Notes: generated by a model from the letters alone, not told the origin. Positions 48,013 to 60,259 are shown, counted from the first letter of the stretch. The stretch: 64,000 nucleotides of DNA from Saccharopolyspora elongata (GCF_004348985.1 NZ_SMKW01000005.1:62001-126000), one strand, 5' to 3'. Numbers and translations are program-made.

Positions 48013-48076
48013 GCCGGTTTCGCGCGAAACCGGCACCGGGCGTGCGTGGGGGGCGCCGGTTTCGCGCGAAACCGGC
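48013..48076. repeat. Palindrome pair, family C, second pair
   Basis: Two copies of GCCGGTTTCGCGCGAAACCGGC's 20-bp core CCGGTTTCGCGCGAAACCGG (48014-48033 and 48056-48075) with a 21-bp spacer. Same spacing as the pair at 2422-2483, whose arms read GATTTC/GAAATC; both arms are altered in step. Confidence 0.8.
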
Positions 48077-48111
48077 GGTGCCCCGCTCCCGCACGGGGCA
48101 CCGCGGCCGGA

Positions 48112-48750
48112 TCAGCAGCCGTCGAGGGCCTTCTGCAGCGCCGACTTCTCCGCGTCGGTGACGGTCAGGCCGTACTTGTGCTTGGTGCCGACCCACATCG
48201 ACGCGTACGTGCAGTGGTAGCCGGCCAGCGGCGGCAGCCACTCGTCCGGCGTCTGGTCGCCCTTCGCCTGGTTGACGTTGTCGGTGACCGCGATCAGCTG
48301 CGGGCCCTCCAGGTCGTTGGCGAACGCCTGGCGCTGGTCCTGGGTCCACTCCGCCGCGCCGGAGCGCCACGCGGCGGCCAGCGGCACGATGTGGTCGATG
48401 TCCAAATCGGACGGCTGGGTCCAGGTCTCGCCGTCGTACGGGCTGAGCCAGCTGCCGGAGGTCGGGTAGCAGTCCGAGCCGGTCTCGACGTCCTTGCCGT
48501 CGCGCTTGAGCACCGCCTCGCGGGTGTTGCAGCTGTCCGGGCCCTCGATCCAGTGCGGGAACTTCTCCCGGCTGTAGCCGTCCATCGAGCCTTCGGGGGC
48601 GACGGTCAGCTTCGTGAGCTCGGACTTCGCCGTCGCGGGGTCCGGGATGCCGGGCGGCTCGGCGCCGGCGGGCACGGCCAGCGCGAGGCCGAGGATTCCA
48701 GCCAGGGGTAGGGCGGTCAGGGTGGCGCGCAACGATCGGTGGCCTGTCAT
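48112..48750 (-). CDS. Secreted HNH nuclease (GmrSD C-terminal/DUF1524 type)
   Basis: 212 residues. Signal peptide (LRATLTALPLAGILGLALAVPAGA), then a mature domain with four cysteines and the His-Asn-His core: DLDIDHIVPLAAAWRSGAAEW, then LIAVTDNVNQAKGDQTPDEWLPP. Such secreted DUF1524 nucleases are common in actinobacteria; they may degrade DNA for nutrient use or act on competitors. Ends in a Cys shortly before the stop, probably disulfide-bonded. Confidence 0.88.
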   Translation of the reverse strand: MTGHRSLRATLTALPLAGILGLALAVPAGAEPPGIPDPATAKSELTKLTVAPEGSMDGYSREKFPHWIEGPDSCNTREAVLKRDGKDVETGSDCYPTSGSWLSPYDGETWTQPSDLDIDHIVPLAAAWRSGAAEWTQDQRQAFANDLEGPQLIAVTDNVNQAKGDQTPDEWLPPLAGYHCTYASMWVGTKHKYGLTVTDAEKSALQKALDGC

Positions 48751-48970
48751 GGCTTCCCTCCGCATGGGCGTCTCGCCGATGTCCGTGCTGACCATTGCCC
48801 ACGCAGTTGGCCGGGACAATGCCGGAGAGTGGCGAACGGGTGACTTGGCGTGAAATCGCCACCGATCGTGCCACTTACTGGTGAATTTCGCACCGACCGG
48901 AGGGCCCGCGGCGGGTCGAGGACGCCCGTTTCCAGGCGGAATCGGGAATCTCTTTTGTCGGAAATGACGG

Positions 48971-48996
48971 ATTCCGATTTTAGGCAAAATTGGAAT
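48971..48996. repeat. Palindrome, family D, third unit
   Basis: ATTCCGATTTTAGGCAAAATTGGAAT (positions only quoted in two halves: ATTCCGATTTTAG and GCAAAATTGGAAT), 13 bp past the stop of the minus-strand gene at 49009. The region 48751-48970 between the divergent genes shows no other gene or clear signal. Confidence 0.7.
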
Positions 48997-49008
48997 CTGC
49001 CCCGGCGG

Positions 49009-51100
<2,092 letters not shown>

Positions 51101-51106
51101 GTTGAA

Positions 51107-51154
51107 CCGCAATTTCAATGGAAATCGGACCTTCGATTTCCATTGAAATTGCGG
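51107..51154. repeat. Long inverted repeat, family A, in convergent gap
   Basis: CCGCAATTTCAATGGAAATC pairs with GATTTCCATTGAAATTGCGG around GGACCTTC; identical over its whole length to the copies at 26915 and 41495. It fills the 63-bp gap between purA and the convergent antiporter. Confidence 0.85.
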
Positions 51155-51163
51155 GAACCCGGG

Positions 51164-52777
51164 TCAGCGGTTGCGCCAGGAGCTGTCGATGGCGGCTTCC
51201 TGGAGGTCCAGTTCGCGCAGGACGCGGCGCAGCACCTCGTCGTCGACGTTGCCCGCGTCCCGCTCGTCGGCCATCGCCGAACGCTGCACCTCGATCAGTT
51301 CGCGGCGCAGGTCGGAGAACGCCTTGCTCGCAGTGTCCGCCCGTTCGTCGGGCGTGCGCCCGACCTGCTCCGCCGCGGCCATCCCCTGGTGCTCCACCAG
51401 GGCCTTCATCCGGCCGATCATCCGGTCGAAGTGCTCAGGGCTGGTGTGCAGGTCCTCGGGCGTGAGCCCGTCCAGGTAGCGCAGGGCGGCGTTGGTCGCG
51501 GTCACCCGCGCCTCCGCCTCCGCCTGGTCGTCGCGCGCGGCCTCCTCCGGGTCGGCGATGCCGAGCTTCCGGATCAGCCACGGCAGCGTGGTGCCCTGCA
51601 GCAGGATGGTGCCGACCGCGATCACGAACGCGATGAACTGGATCAGCTCGCGCGCCGGGAACGGTTCGCCGGTGCCGGTGGTGTGCGGGATCGCGCCCGC
51701 GGCCGCGAGCGTGACCACGCCGCGCATCCCGGCCCACGACAGCACGGCGGTGCGCCGCCACCGGACGCCGTGCTTGGTGCTGGTGGCCAGCAGGTGCGCG
51801 AGGCCCGGCAGGTAGTTGGAGCCGAACATCCACAGGATCCGCACCACGATCGTCGTGGCCAGGATGATCAGCGCGGACGCGAGCACCAGGCCGAGGTTGC
51901 GGCCGGAGGTGACGATGGTGGTGATGACGGTCTGCAGCTGCAGCCCGATGTAGGCGAACACCAGGCTTTCCAGCAGCAGGTTGATCGACGCCCAGACGGT
52001 GTGCTCCTGCAGGCGTCCGGCGGCCCGCGCCCGCGGCTGGTTGTGGCCGACGTACAGCCCGGCGGTGACCACCGCGAGCACGCCGGAGCCGTACAGCTGC
52101 TCGGCGGTGAGGTAGGCGATGAACGGCACGAGCACGCCCAGCACGGTCGCCACCTGCACGTCCGGCACGCGGGTCCGGGCGACCTGCGCGAGCATCCCGA
52201 ACACCAGCCCGAGGCCGACGCCGGCCACCACGGCCAGCACGAACACCAGCGCGCCCTGCGCCAGGGTCGGCGTGGTGCCGACGACCGCGGCGATCGCCAT
52301 CCGGTAGATGGTCAGCGCCGCCGCGTCGTTGATCAGGCTTTCGCCGCCGAGGACCGTCATCATGCCGCGCGGCAGCTTCAGCTGGCGGCCGATCGCGGCG
52401 GCGGTGACCGCGTCCGGCGGCGCGATGACCGCGCCGAGCACGATCGCCGATTTCAGCGGCAGTTCCGGGATCAGCGTGAAGGCCAGCCAGCCGACCAGGA
52501 ACGACGTGGCGACGACCTGCAGCACGCCGTGGTGCACGATCGGCGCGATCCGGGCCCGGAAGTTCGTGTAGGAACTCTCCAGCGCGGCGGCGTACAGCAG
52601 CGGCGGGAGCACCACGGTCAGCAGCAGCTCCGGATCGATCTCCAGCCGCGCGGTGCCGGGGATCAGCGAGACGACCAGGCCGACCAGGACCAGCAGCAGC
52701 GGGGCGGCGATCTCGCGGCTGCGCGCGACCGCGGTGACCAGCAGCGCGCCGATCAGCACGAGCAGCAGTTGGGCCAC
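51164..52777 (-). CDS. CPA1-type Na+/H+ antiporter
   Basis: 537 residues. Twelve membrane helices (1-400) with the ion-binding sequence VLGAVIAPPDAVTAAAIGRQLKLPRGMMTVLGGESLINDAAALTIYR (Pro-Pro-Asp-Ala and Glu-Ser-x-x-Asn-Asp), then WAGMRGVVTLAAAGAIP. A 130-residue cytoplasmic tail (about 405-537) is helical and charged. Exchanges Na+ or K+ for protons for pH and salt balance. GTG start. Confidence 0.93.
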   Translation of the reverse strand: MAQLLLVLIGALLVTAVARSREIAAPLLLVLVGLVVSLIPGTARLEIDPELLLTVVLPPLLYAAALESSYTNFRARIAPIVHHGVLQVVATSFLVGWLAFTLIPELPLKSAIVLGAVIAPPDAVTAAAIGRQLKLPRGMMTVLGGESLINDAAALTIYRMAIAAVVGTTPTLAQGALVFVLAVVAGVGLGLVFGMLAQVARTRVPDVQVATVLGVLVPFIAYLTAEQLYGSGVLAVVTAGLYVGHNQPRARAAGRLQEHTVWASINLLLESLVFAYIGLQLQTVITTIVTSGRNLGLVLASALIILATTIVVRILWMFGSNYLPGLAHLLATSTKHGVRWRRTAVLSWAGMRGVVTLAAAGAIPHTTGTGEPFPARELIQFIAFVIAVGTILLQGTTLPWLIRKLGIADPEEAARDDQAEAEARVTATNAALRYLDGLTPEDLHTSPEHFDRMIGRMKALVEHQGMAAAEQVGRTPDERADTASKAFSDLRRELIEVQRSAMADERDAGNVDDEVLRRVLRELDLQEAAIDSSWRNR

Positions 52778-52853
52778 CGGGCACCCCCGTCCATCATGGA
52801 CAGGTTAGGCGTCCGGATGGCCCGGCGCGGCCGGCGGCTCGTGGCGGTGTCGA

Positions 52854-52918
52854 CTGCAGTTTCAATTGAAACCGGCCCCGAAACCAGGGGGACCGCAGTT
52901 TCAATTGAAACTGCGGTC
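52854..52918. repeat. Palindrome pair, family B, third locus
   Basis: CTGCAGTTTCAATTGAAACC (from 52855; one arm end mutated) and GACCGCAG-TTTCAATTGAAA-CTGCGGTC (52891-52918), the second perfect over 28 bp. Located between the GDPD gene's 3' end and the antiporter's 5' end, both minus strand. Confidence 0.78.
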
Positions 52919-52941
52919 CCCGAAGGCGTTCGGGGCGGCCG

Positions 52942-54051
52942 TCAGCGGTCGGCGAACTCGTCGCGGGCGGTGACCGCGATGTCCGGGTGGTCGCTGAAGA
53001 TGCCGTCGATGTCCTGCTCGAACAGCGCCCGGAAGAAGCCGAAGACGTCGCCGAAGGCGGCCGGGTCGGCCGAGGAGCGGAAGTCCGCGGGCAGGAACTT
53101 GTTCTCCGCCCGGACCGTGTAGGGCACCACCTCGAGGCCGGCCGCGTGGGCGTCGGCGACGACGGTGGTCGGCGCGGTGAGGAAGCCGTCGGCGTTCACC
53201 GGCAGGATCACCTTGGTGTCCGGGCCGATCACGTCGGCGTAGGCCGCGATCTCCCGCAGGCCCGCCGGCTTGACCAGGTCGGCGTAGGTGCGCGGGTCGC
53301 CGGCCTCGACGAAGTCCTGCGGCGCGCCGGAGTTGCTGATCAGCTGTACGAGCTGCACCCGCAGCGACCGGTCGAGCTCCTTGAGGTTGGCCACCTCGAA
53401 GGACTGCACGGCGACCTTGGCGTCCGGCCGGTTCAGGCCGTTGCGGGTCAGCGCCTCGACGACGCCGGGCTCCAGCGCCAGGCCGAGCTTGGCGAAGTAG
53501 CTGGGGTGCTTGGTCTCCGGGGCGACGCCGATGTCGCGGCGGAGCTCCCGGGACAGCCGGGCGCGCAGGTCCAGGACCTCCTGGAACGTCGGCACCTCGT
53601 AGCGGCCGTCGTAGATCGTGTTGTTCGGCCGGACGTCCGGGATGCGCTCCTTGGCGCGCAGCGTCTTGAGCTCCGCGAGGGTGAAGTCCTCGGTGAACCA
53701 GCCGGTCACCGAGCTGCCGTCGATGACCTTGGTGGTCTTGCGGCCGGCGAACTCGGGGTGCTCGGCGACGTCGGTGGTGCCGCCGATCTCGTTCTCGTGC
53801 CGCGCGACCAGCACGCCGTCCTTTGTGGACACCAGGTCGGGCTCGATGTAGTCGGCGCCCATCCGGGCGGCCAGCTCGTAGGAGGCCAGCGTGTGCTCCG
53901 GCCGGTACCCGGAGGCGCCGCGGTGCCCGAAGACCGCCACCTGGTCGGTGTCCTGCGGCCGGCTCGGTGCGGCGATGGCGGGCGCGGTGATCAGCCCGAG
54001 CGCCGCTGCGCCCGCGACGGACAGCGCCGTCAGGCGTACCCGGATGGTCAT
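52942..54051 (-). CDS. Secreted glycerophosphodiester phosphodiesterase
   Basis: 369 residues from ATG 54051 with AGGAGGGC before it. Signal peptide ([21 protein letters not shown]). GDPD barrel: [55 protein letters not shown] carries both catalytic histidines and the metal-binding Glu/Asp. GlpQ-type: hydrolyses glycerophosphodiesters to glycerol-3-phosphate and alcohols outside the membrane. Divergent from purD. Confidence 0.94.
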   Translation of the reverse strand: MTIRVRLTALSVAGAAALGLITAPAIAAPSRPQDTDQVAVFGHRGASGYRPEHTLASYELAARMGADYIEPDLVSTKDGVLVARHENEIGGTTDVAEHPEFAGRKTTKVIDGSSVTGWFTEDFTLAELKTLRAKERIPDVRPNNTIYDGRYEVPTFQEVLDLRARLSRELRRDIGVAPETKHPSYFAKLGLALEPGVVEALTRNGLNRPDAKVAVQSFEVANLKELDRSLRVQLVQLISNSGAPQDFVEAGDPRTYADLVKPAGLREIAAYADVIGPDTKVILPVNADGFLTAPTTVVADAHAAGLEVVPYTVRAENKFLPADFRSSADPAAFGDVFGFFRALFEQDIDGIFSDHPDIAVTARDEFADR

Positions 54052-54273
54052 GTGCCCTCCTGTGTCTCGCGCAGCATGTCGATCAACGCTGCACATTCGG
54101 GCAAAACACTGACCGCCGCAATCGACCATTCGCGCAAGACCGGGCAACCCCGCGACAACGGCCGGGTGAACTACCGGGATCGACCGGATGAGCTACCCCC
54201 GGCGAGGCATTCGCGCCAAAAACGGCGGGGGCACCGCCAACGTGGCGTGCCGCACGCTCTACGCTCACGGCTT

Positions 54274-55536
<1,263 letters not shown>

Positions 55537-55614
55537 GCCATTAGCCGACAGGGCTACTGGCGCGAGTCCGGATGGCGGTCCCGCTACGCTCGCTGCGTTG
55601 CGAAACTTCTGGTT

Positions 55615-56256
55615 GTGCAAGAGAACCGGGGGGGAAGACGTCGGCCTAAGGTCGCCGGATGGAGTCGTGCCGCCCGAGTTGAAAAGGCGAAACGCGACCG
55701 TTCCAACGTGGTGATCGGGTTGGCCGGTTTGCTGGTTGCGGTCATCAGTGCTGCGGTGGCGGTCGCTCAGTTGGTGGAACCGAGTAGCCCGGCCGAGCAT
55801 GTCCAGGAATGCCAGCATAAGTACGCTGCGCCGTACGTCCGTGGTCGAGAGGTCGCGCCTGGTGTCGTCGAGAAAAAGTTCGGTTCCTGCTCTTGGCCAC
55901 CGGTGCCGGGTACGGGTGCAGACGGATTCTCAGACGTCACGGTGACCGAGTATGCGATTCCAGATGTACCGATGGCGTCGAAGTTCACCAACGCGCAGCA
56001 AATCGAATCCGAATGCACCAGGCTTTCGCTGCGTTATCGGTTCTACAGCCAGGGAACTGTTGCGCAAGCGCCGTTGGACGTCGACAACGACCAGATCGTG
56101 TCGTTCTACGACGGTAGTCCGGAGGCAATTCCGGCAGAGTTGGAAGGCATTATCAGAGACCCCAGGGGGCCAGAGGAACCGGGGCCGAAGAGCCTGATCG
56201 TGCTGTCCCACGATCGTTATGAACTCGTCCAGGCAGAATGCGTTGATCCTCACTAG
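55615..56256 (+). CDS. Hypothetical single-pass membrane protein of lower GC
   Basis: 213 residues from GTG 55615; the start could be later. A basic N-terminus (GGRRRPKVAG...RVEKAKRDRSN), one membrane helix (VVIGLAGLLVAVISAAVAVAQL), and an outer domain with five cysteines (QECQHKYAAPY, KKFGSCSWPPVP, ESECTRLSL, QAECVDPH). Codons use A and T endings far more than the flanking genes (GAATGCCAGCATAAGTAC, ATGCGATTCCAGATG), so it was probably acquired recently. No family recognised. Confidence 0.65.
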   Translation: MQENRGGRRRPKVAGWSRAARVEKAKRDRSNVVIGLAGLLVAVISAAVAVAQLVEPSSPAEHVQECQHKYAAPYVRGREVAPGVVEKKFGSCSWPPVPGTGADGFSDVTVTEYAIPDVPMASKFTNAQQIESECTRLSLRYRFYSQGTVAQAPLDVDNDQIVSFYDGSPEAIPAELEGIIRDPRGPEEPGPKSLIVLSHDRYELVQAECVDPH

Positions 56257-56296
56257 CCACGCTGACCAGGGCTATCAGGTCTACGTCGGACATTGG

Positions 56297-56356
56297 CCTG
56301 GCACGCTGAGCGCATGCTCGATCTCGCGGTTCCGGGCGTCGCACAGCGCGACGACG
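56297..56356 (+). repeat. Direct repeat of the aminotransferase 5' end, left copy
   Basis: CCTGGCACGCTGAGCGCATG and the next about 38 bases repeat 56817-56876, including the ATG, with about four mismatches. The frame after this copy (MLDLAVPGVAQRDDA) soon diverges and leads to nothing like an aminotransferase. The two copies are 520 bp apart and flank a transglycosylase remnant plus pspC. Confidence 0.85.
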
Positions 56357-56387
56357 CCATCACCAAGGCCATGAAGGAGCACGCCCA

Positions 56388-56567
56388 GGGGGGCAGTGCA
56401 TCGACCCGACGTTCCAGGCGCACAAGCTGCCCGGTCACGACGACATCTACAACCCGGTGGACAACATCATCGCGGGTGTCCGCTACACCTTCGACCGCTA
56501 CGGCGGCTTCGAGGGGGACCCGGGCCTGAAGTCCATGGCCGACGGCGGTGGCTACCAGGGCTACTGA
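56388..56567 (+). pseudogene. 3' remnant of a lytic transglycosylase (SLT domain)
   Basis: Frame starting near 56388 reads GGQCIDPTFQAHKLPGHDDI, then YNPVDNIIAGVRYTFDRYGG, FEGDPGLKSMADGGGYQGY and stop. This is the end of an SLT domain (the M-Q-x-I-x-P-T-F helix and N-P-x-x-N-I-x-A-G-x-x-Y) as found in secreted and phage tape-measure transglycosylases; the catalytic Glu half is missing. It is fused behind the displaced aminotransferase start, with no start codon of its own. Confidence 0.75.
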
Positions 56568-56602
56568 TCGAGTTCTCGGGGCGTCCCCCTAGCGTGGTGG
56601 GC

Positions 56603-56785
56603 ATGGCTGAACGCTTCACCCGTCCCAAGCGCGGATCGTGGATCGCCGGGGTGTGCGCGGGCATCGCGGACCGGCTGGGGCTGCCGAGGCTTCTGGTGCG
56701 GCTGCTCTTCGTGCTGGCTTCCGGTGCGGGCGGTGCCGGTCTGATCGCCTACTTCCTGCTGTGGACGTTCACCAAGACCGAGTGA
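56603..56785 (+). CDS. PspC domain protein
   Basis: 60 residues. FTRPKRGSWIAGVCAGIADRLGLPRLLVRLLFVLASGAGGAGLIAYFLLW is a complete PspC domain: amphipathic start and one membrane helix. PspC senses envelope stress in other bacteria; in actinobacteria short PspC proteins are common and undefined. ATG is 7 nt after TAGCGT, a leaderless layout. Confidence 0.9.
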   Translation: MAERFTRPKRGSWIAGVCAGIADRLGLPRLLVRLLFVLASGAGGAGLIAYFLLWTFTKTE

Positions 56786-56816
56786 CCGGGGCCTGGGTGT
56801 CCGAGTCGCTCCCGCG

Positions 56817-56876
56817 CCTGGCACGCTGAGCGCATGCTCGATCCTGCGGTTCTGGGCGTCGCACAGCGCGCCGACG
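56817..56876 (+). repeat. Direct repeat of the aminotransferase 5' end, right (original) copy
   Basis: Start region of the intact aminotransferase gene, partner of 56297-56356. It runs from 17 bp before the ATG to codon 14. Confidence 0.85.
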
Positions 56877-58003
56877 TCGCTCCGTTCCAAGTCATGGAGG
56901 TCCTGTCGGCGGCCGCCGCGCGGCAGCGGACGAAGGGCGACGTGGTCTCGCTGGCCGCTGGCCAGCCCGCCACGCCCGCGCCGAAGGCCGTGCGCGACGC
57001 CGCTGCGCAGGCCGTGCAGCACCACGCGCTCGGCTACACCGAGCAGCTCGGCCTGCCCGAGCTGCGCGAATCGATCGCTGGGCACTACGACCGCGCCTAC
57101 GGGCTCGCGGTGCAGGCCGACGACGTCGTGGTGACCACCGGCGCCTCCGGTGCCTTCCTGCTCGCGTTCCTCAGCGCATTCGACGCCGGGGACCGCGTCG
57201 CGCTGGCCCGACCCGGCTACCCGGCCTACCGGAACATCCTGGCGGCGCTGGGCTGCGAGGTCGTCGAGCTGCCGTGCGACGAGACGACCCGCTTCCAGCC
57301 GACCGTGGAGATGCTGGAGGCGCTCGACGAGCCGATCCACGGGCTGATCGTGGCGAGTCCGGCGAACCCGACCGGTACGGTGCTCTCCCGCGACGAGCTG
57401 GCCGGGCTGGCTCGGTGGTGCGGGACCAACGGCGTGCAGCTGATCAGCGACGAGATCTACCACGGCCTCAGCTACGGGGATCCGCTGCACTCGGCCTGGG
57501 AGTTCTCCCGCGAGGCGATCGTCGTGAACTCGTTCTCCAAGTTCTGGTCGATGACCGGCTGGCGGCTGGGCTGGATGCTGGTGCCGCCGCGGCTGCGCCG
57601 CGCGGTCGACTCGCTGACCGGGAACTTCACGCTCTGTCCGCCCGCGCTGTCCCAGCACGGCGCGGTCGCGGCGTTCTCCCCGGACGCCTACGCCGAGGTC
57701 GACGCGCACGTCGAGCGCTACCGCACGAACCGCGAGCTGCTGCTGAGCGGCCTCGGCGAGCTCGGCATCACCCGGGTCGCCCCGGCCGACGGCGCGTTCT
57801 ACGCCTGGGCGGACATCGGGCACCTCACCGACGACGCGACGGCGTTCTGCCGGCGGCTGCTGGACGAGACCGGGGTGGCGGTGGTGCCGGGCGTCGACTT
57901 CGACCCGGTGCTCGGCAACCGCTTCGTGCGGCTGTCCTTCGCGGGCAGCACCGAGGACATCGCCGAAGCCCTGGACCGCCTGGCCCGCTGGCTCCCCCGC
58001 TGA
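56834..58003 (+). CDS. PLP-dependent class I/II aminotransferase
   Basis: 389 residues, fold type I. TTGASGAFLLAF (cofactor phosphate), SPANPTGTVLSRDEL (binding Asn), LISDEIYHGLSYGD (Asp-x-x-Tyr), and the Schiff-base lysine in VVNSFSKFWSMTGWRLGWML. Related to aspartate/aromatic aminotransferases; the amino donor cannot be read. No ribosome site: CACGCT 6 nt before the ATG may be a weak -10. Its 5' end is duplicated 520 bp upstream. Confidence 0.93.
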   Translation: MLDPAVLGVAQRADVAPFQVMEVLSAAAARQRTKGDVVSLAAGQPATPAPKAVRDAAAQAVQHHALGYTEQLGLPELRESIAGHYDRAYGLAVQADDVVVTTGASGAFLLAFLSAFDAGDRVALARPGYPAYRNILAALGCEVVELPCDETTRFQPTVEMLEALDEPIHGLIVASPANPTGTVLSRDELAGLARWCGTNGVQLISDEIYHGLSYGDPLHSAWEFSREAIVVNSFSKFWSMTGWRLGWMLVPPRLRRAVDSLTGNFTLCPPALSQHGAVAAFSPDAYAEVDAHVERYRTNRELLLSGLGELGITRVAPADGAFYAWADIGHLTDDATAFCRRLLDETGVAVVPGVDFDPVLGNRFVRLSFAGSTEDIAEALDRLARWLPR

Positions 58004-58041
58004 CCACCACCCGTCCGGGCCGACCACCCTGGTCAGGAGGG

Positions 58042-58089
58042 CCGCAATTTCCATTGAAATTGAAGGTCCAATTTCAATGGAAATTGCGG
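58042..58089. repeat. Long inverted repeat, family A, variant
   Basis: CCGCAATTTCCATTGAAATT pairs with AATTTCAATGGAAATTGCGG around GAAGGTCC. Compared with other copies (ATC/GAT) the inner base pair is changed on both sides (ATT/AAT). Lies 39 bp after the aminotransferase stop. Confidence 0.82.
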
Positions 58090-58233
58090 CGTCGTGACCG
58101 GGCGGAGGGTCCGGCGGCCTCCGGGAACCCCTGAGTTTTCCCCGGTATCGGCTTCGGCAGGCCGATTCGGGCCGATGATCTGGCAGGCTGGAGTCAGGAC
58201 GGGGAACAGCGTGGTCGAGCTGAGGTGCGTGCG

Positions 58234-58398
58234 ATGGTGTGGAAAGTGATCGGCGGACTGCTGCTGCTGTGGCTGGTGATCTCGGTGGCGGGCTTCGTCA
58301 TCAAGGGGCTGTTCTGGCTCGCCGTCATCGGCGGCGTGCTGTTCGTCGCCACCGCCGCGATCGGCTGGGCCCGGGACCGCAAGCAGATCAAATCCTGA
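58234..58398 (+). CDS. Small hydrophobic membrane protein
   Basis: 54 residues: MVWKVIGGLLLLWLVISVAG, then FVIKGLFWLAVIGGVLFVATAAIGW and a basic tail ARDRKQIKS. Two close membrane segments. CTGAGG lies 8 nt before the ATG, and the codons are strongly GC-ending, as in a real gene. Short hydrophobic proteins of this look are widespread in actinobacteria; role unknown. Confidence 0.72.
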   Translation: MVWKVIGGLLLLWLVISVAGFVIKGLFWLAVIGGVLFVATAAIGWARDRKQIKS

Positions 58399-58419
58399 AC
58401 CACTCGGTGGGGAGCGAGA

Positions 58420-58444
58420 GCGCCTTCGATCTGGACGAAGGCGC
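58420..58444. terminator. Bidirectional terminator hairpin
   Basis: GCGCCTTCG/CGAAGGCGC stem, ATCTGGA loop, followed by CCTTCG, in the 57-bp gap between convergent genes. Confidence 0.75.
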
Positions 58445-58455
58445 CCTTCGCGCGT

Positions 58456-59055
58456 TCAGGGCAGGATGCCGTGGGCCCGGAGGGTTGCGCGGGCCGCGTC
58501 CGCGCCCTGCCAGCGCTCCGCGTGGAGGCCCGCTTCGCGGGCGCCGTCGACGTTCTCCTGCCGGTCGTCGAAGAACAGGCACTCCGCGGCCGGCGCGTCG
58601 AGCGTTTCGAGCAGCACCCGGTAGATCGCCGCGTCCGGCTTCACCAGGCGCAGGTCACCCGAGAAGATCAGGTGCTTGAACAGCCTCGCCCAGCTCTCCT
58701 GCTCCGCCGCGCGCCCGAACGACGACGGCGCGTTGGACAGCACCGCCATCGTGACGTCCTGCCGGTGCAGGTCTTCCAGCAGCTGCAGGGTTTCCGGTGA
58801 GGTCTCCAGCCAGCCGCCGGCGTCGGCGCGGGTCAGCTGCACGGACAGCTCGGCGTCGACTTCCTTGCCCAGCCGCGCCGCGACCGCCCGCCAGTACTCC
58901 ACATCGGACAGACCCCGGTCGTAGGCGATGCGCTCAGCGAAGTAGGCCCGCTCGAACTCCGGCGCCTCGACCCCGAGCAGCGCCGCGATGTCGGGCAGCG
59001 CAGCCGTGCGCCGGCTGATCACCTCGCCGTAGTCGAACACGATCCAACGCACCAC
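58456..59055 (-). CDS. HAD-family hydrolase
   Basis: 199 residues. Motif I WIVFDYGEVI (nucleophile Asp; the usual second Asp at +2 is Gly), motif II MAVLSNAPSSF, motif III KPDAAIY, motif IV CLFFDDRQENVDGA. Cap domain at about 20-85. Proteins with DYG/DLG motif I include haloacid-dehalogenase-like and YihX-like phosphatases, so it may be a phosphatase using a different acid. Two adjacent GTG codons could start it; RBS weak. Confidence 0.88.
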   Translation of the reverse strand: MVRWIVFDYGEVISRRTAALPDIAALLGVEAPEFERAYFAERIAYDRGLSDVEYWRAVAARLGKEVDAELSVQLTRADAGGWLETSPETLQLLEDLHRQDVTMAVLSNAPSSFGRAAEQESWARLFKHLIFSGDLRLVKPDAAIYRVLLETLDAPAAECLFFDDRQENVDGAREAGLHAERWQGADAARATLRAHGILP

Positions 59056-59074
59056 GAGCCCTCCAACGGGAGTC

Positions 59075-60097
59075 CTACAGCCGGGCTCCGCCGATCCTGC
59101 GGAGCGCTTCCTCGATGTCGGTCTTGGACACGTCGCGGTGCGTCACGAACCGGACCTGCCCGCTCATCGGCACCGCCCGCACCCCGATCGCCTGCAAGCG
59201 TCGCAGGGTCAGCTGCACGTCCGGAACCGCCGCGAGAACGATGTTGGTCTGCGGTGGGGTGACGTCCCAGCCGAGCTCGGTGAGTCCATCGGCGAGCGCG
59301 CGGGCGTTGTCGTGGTCCTCGGCGAGCGCGTCGAGCCGGTCCAGCGCGACGAGCCCGGCCGCGGCGAGCACGCCGCCCTGCCGGACGCCGCCGCCGAGCA
59401 TCTTGCGCACCCGGCGGGCCTCGCCGATGAATTCCTCGCTGCCCGCGACGACGGAGCCGACCGGCGCGCCGAGCCCCTTGCTCAGGCAGGCCTGCACGGT
59501 GTCGACGCCGACGGTCAGCGCGGCCGGCGGGACGCCGAGCGCGACCGAGGCGTTCCAGAGCCGGGCGCCGTCGAGGTGGACTTTCAGTCCGCCTTCGCGC
59601 GCGGCCGCCGCGAGCATGACGTGCTCATCCGGCGGGACGACCGCGCCGCCCGCGCCGTTGTGCGTGTTCTCCAGGCACAACAGCGTGGTGTGCAGCATGT
59701 CGTAGGCCGCTGCGCCGCCCAGCTGGGCCCGCACCGCCTCGGCCGTCGGGCGTCCCGGTCCGGCGCTCCAGTCCAGCGGCTCCGGCATGCCGCCGGCCAG
59801 CCAGGCCGCGGAGCCGAGCTCGTGGTTCAGCACGTGGGCGCCGCGCGGCGCGAGGAACCGGTCCCCGCGTTTCAGGTGCAGCATCAGGGCGATCAGGTTG
59901 CCCATCGTGCCGCTGGGCACCCACAGGGCGGCAGCGGTGCCGAGCAGCTGCGCGACGCGTTCTTCCAGCGCGCGCATCGTCGGGTCGTGGTCGAGCACGT
60001 CGTCGCCGACTTCGGCCGCGGCCATGGCCGCGGACATCTGCTCGTCGGGACGCGTGACCGTGTCGGAACGGAGGTCGATCGGCGCCGTGTTGGTCAC
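59075..60097 (-). CDS. Low-specificity L-threonine aldolase
   Basis: 340 residues from GTG 60097 (MTNTAPIDLRSDTVTRPDEQM), the family's normal N-terminus; ATG 60115 is an alternative. PLP fold type I: VPSGTMGNLIALMLH, LCLENTHNGAGG, KVHLDGARLWNASVALG, and the lysine in VQACLSKGLGAPVGSVVAGS. Cleaves threonine to glycine and acetaldehyde. 20 bp upstream of the HAD gene, same strand, so the two may be co-transcribed. Confidence 0.93.
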   Translation of the reverse strand: MTNTAPIDLRSDTVTRPDEQMSAAMAAAEVGDDVLDHDPTMRALEERVAQLLGTAAALWVPSGTMGNLIALMLHLKRGDRFLAPRGAHVLNHELGSAAWLAGGMPEPLDWSAGPGRPTAEAVRAQLGGAAAYDMLHTTLLCLENTHNGAGGAVVPPDEHVMLAAAAREGGLKVHLDGARLWNASVALGVPPAALTVGVDTVQACLSKGLGAPVGSVVAGSEEFIGEARRVRKMLGGGVRQGGVLAAAGLVALDRLDALAEDHDNARALADGLTELGWDVTPPQTNIVLAAVPDVQLTLRRLQAIGVRAVPMSGQVRFVTHRDVSKTDIEEALRRIGGARL

Positions 60098-60259
60098 GAA
60101 CAGATCACACCACATCGGCACCGGGTTCGGGGAGCAACCCTGCTGACATCGCTGCGGCGGCTGCGGTATCAATCACAGGTGGATCGCCGGGGCCGTGCAA
60201 CGGCCGCGGCCGGCGATTCCGTCCGTACAGGTGCAGGCACAACGAGCGGAGAGTTCCGC

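Noticed and set aside
48770..48960. Possible gene between the HNH nuclease and the purA-divergent gene
   Set aside because: Frames here lack ribosome sites and domains and overlap the HNH promoter region.
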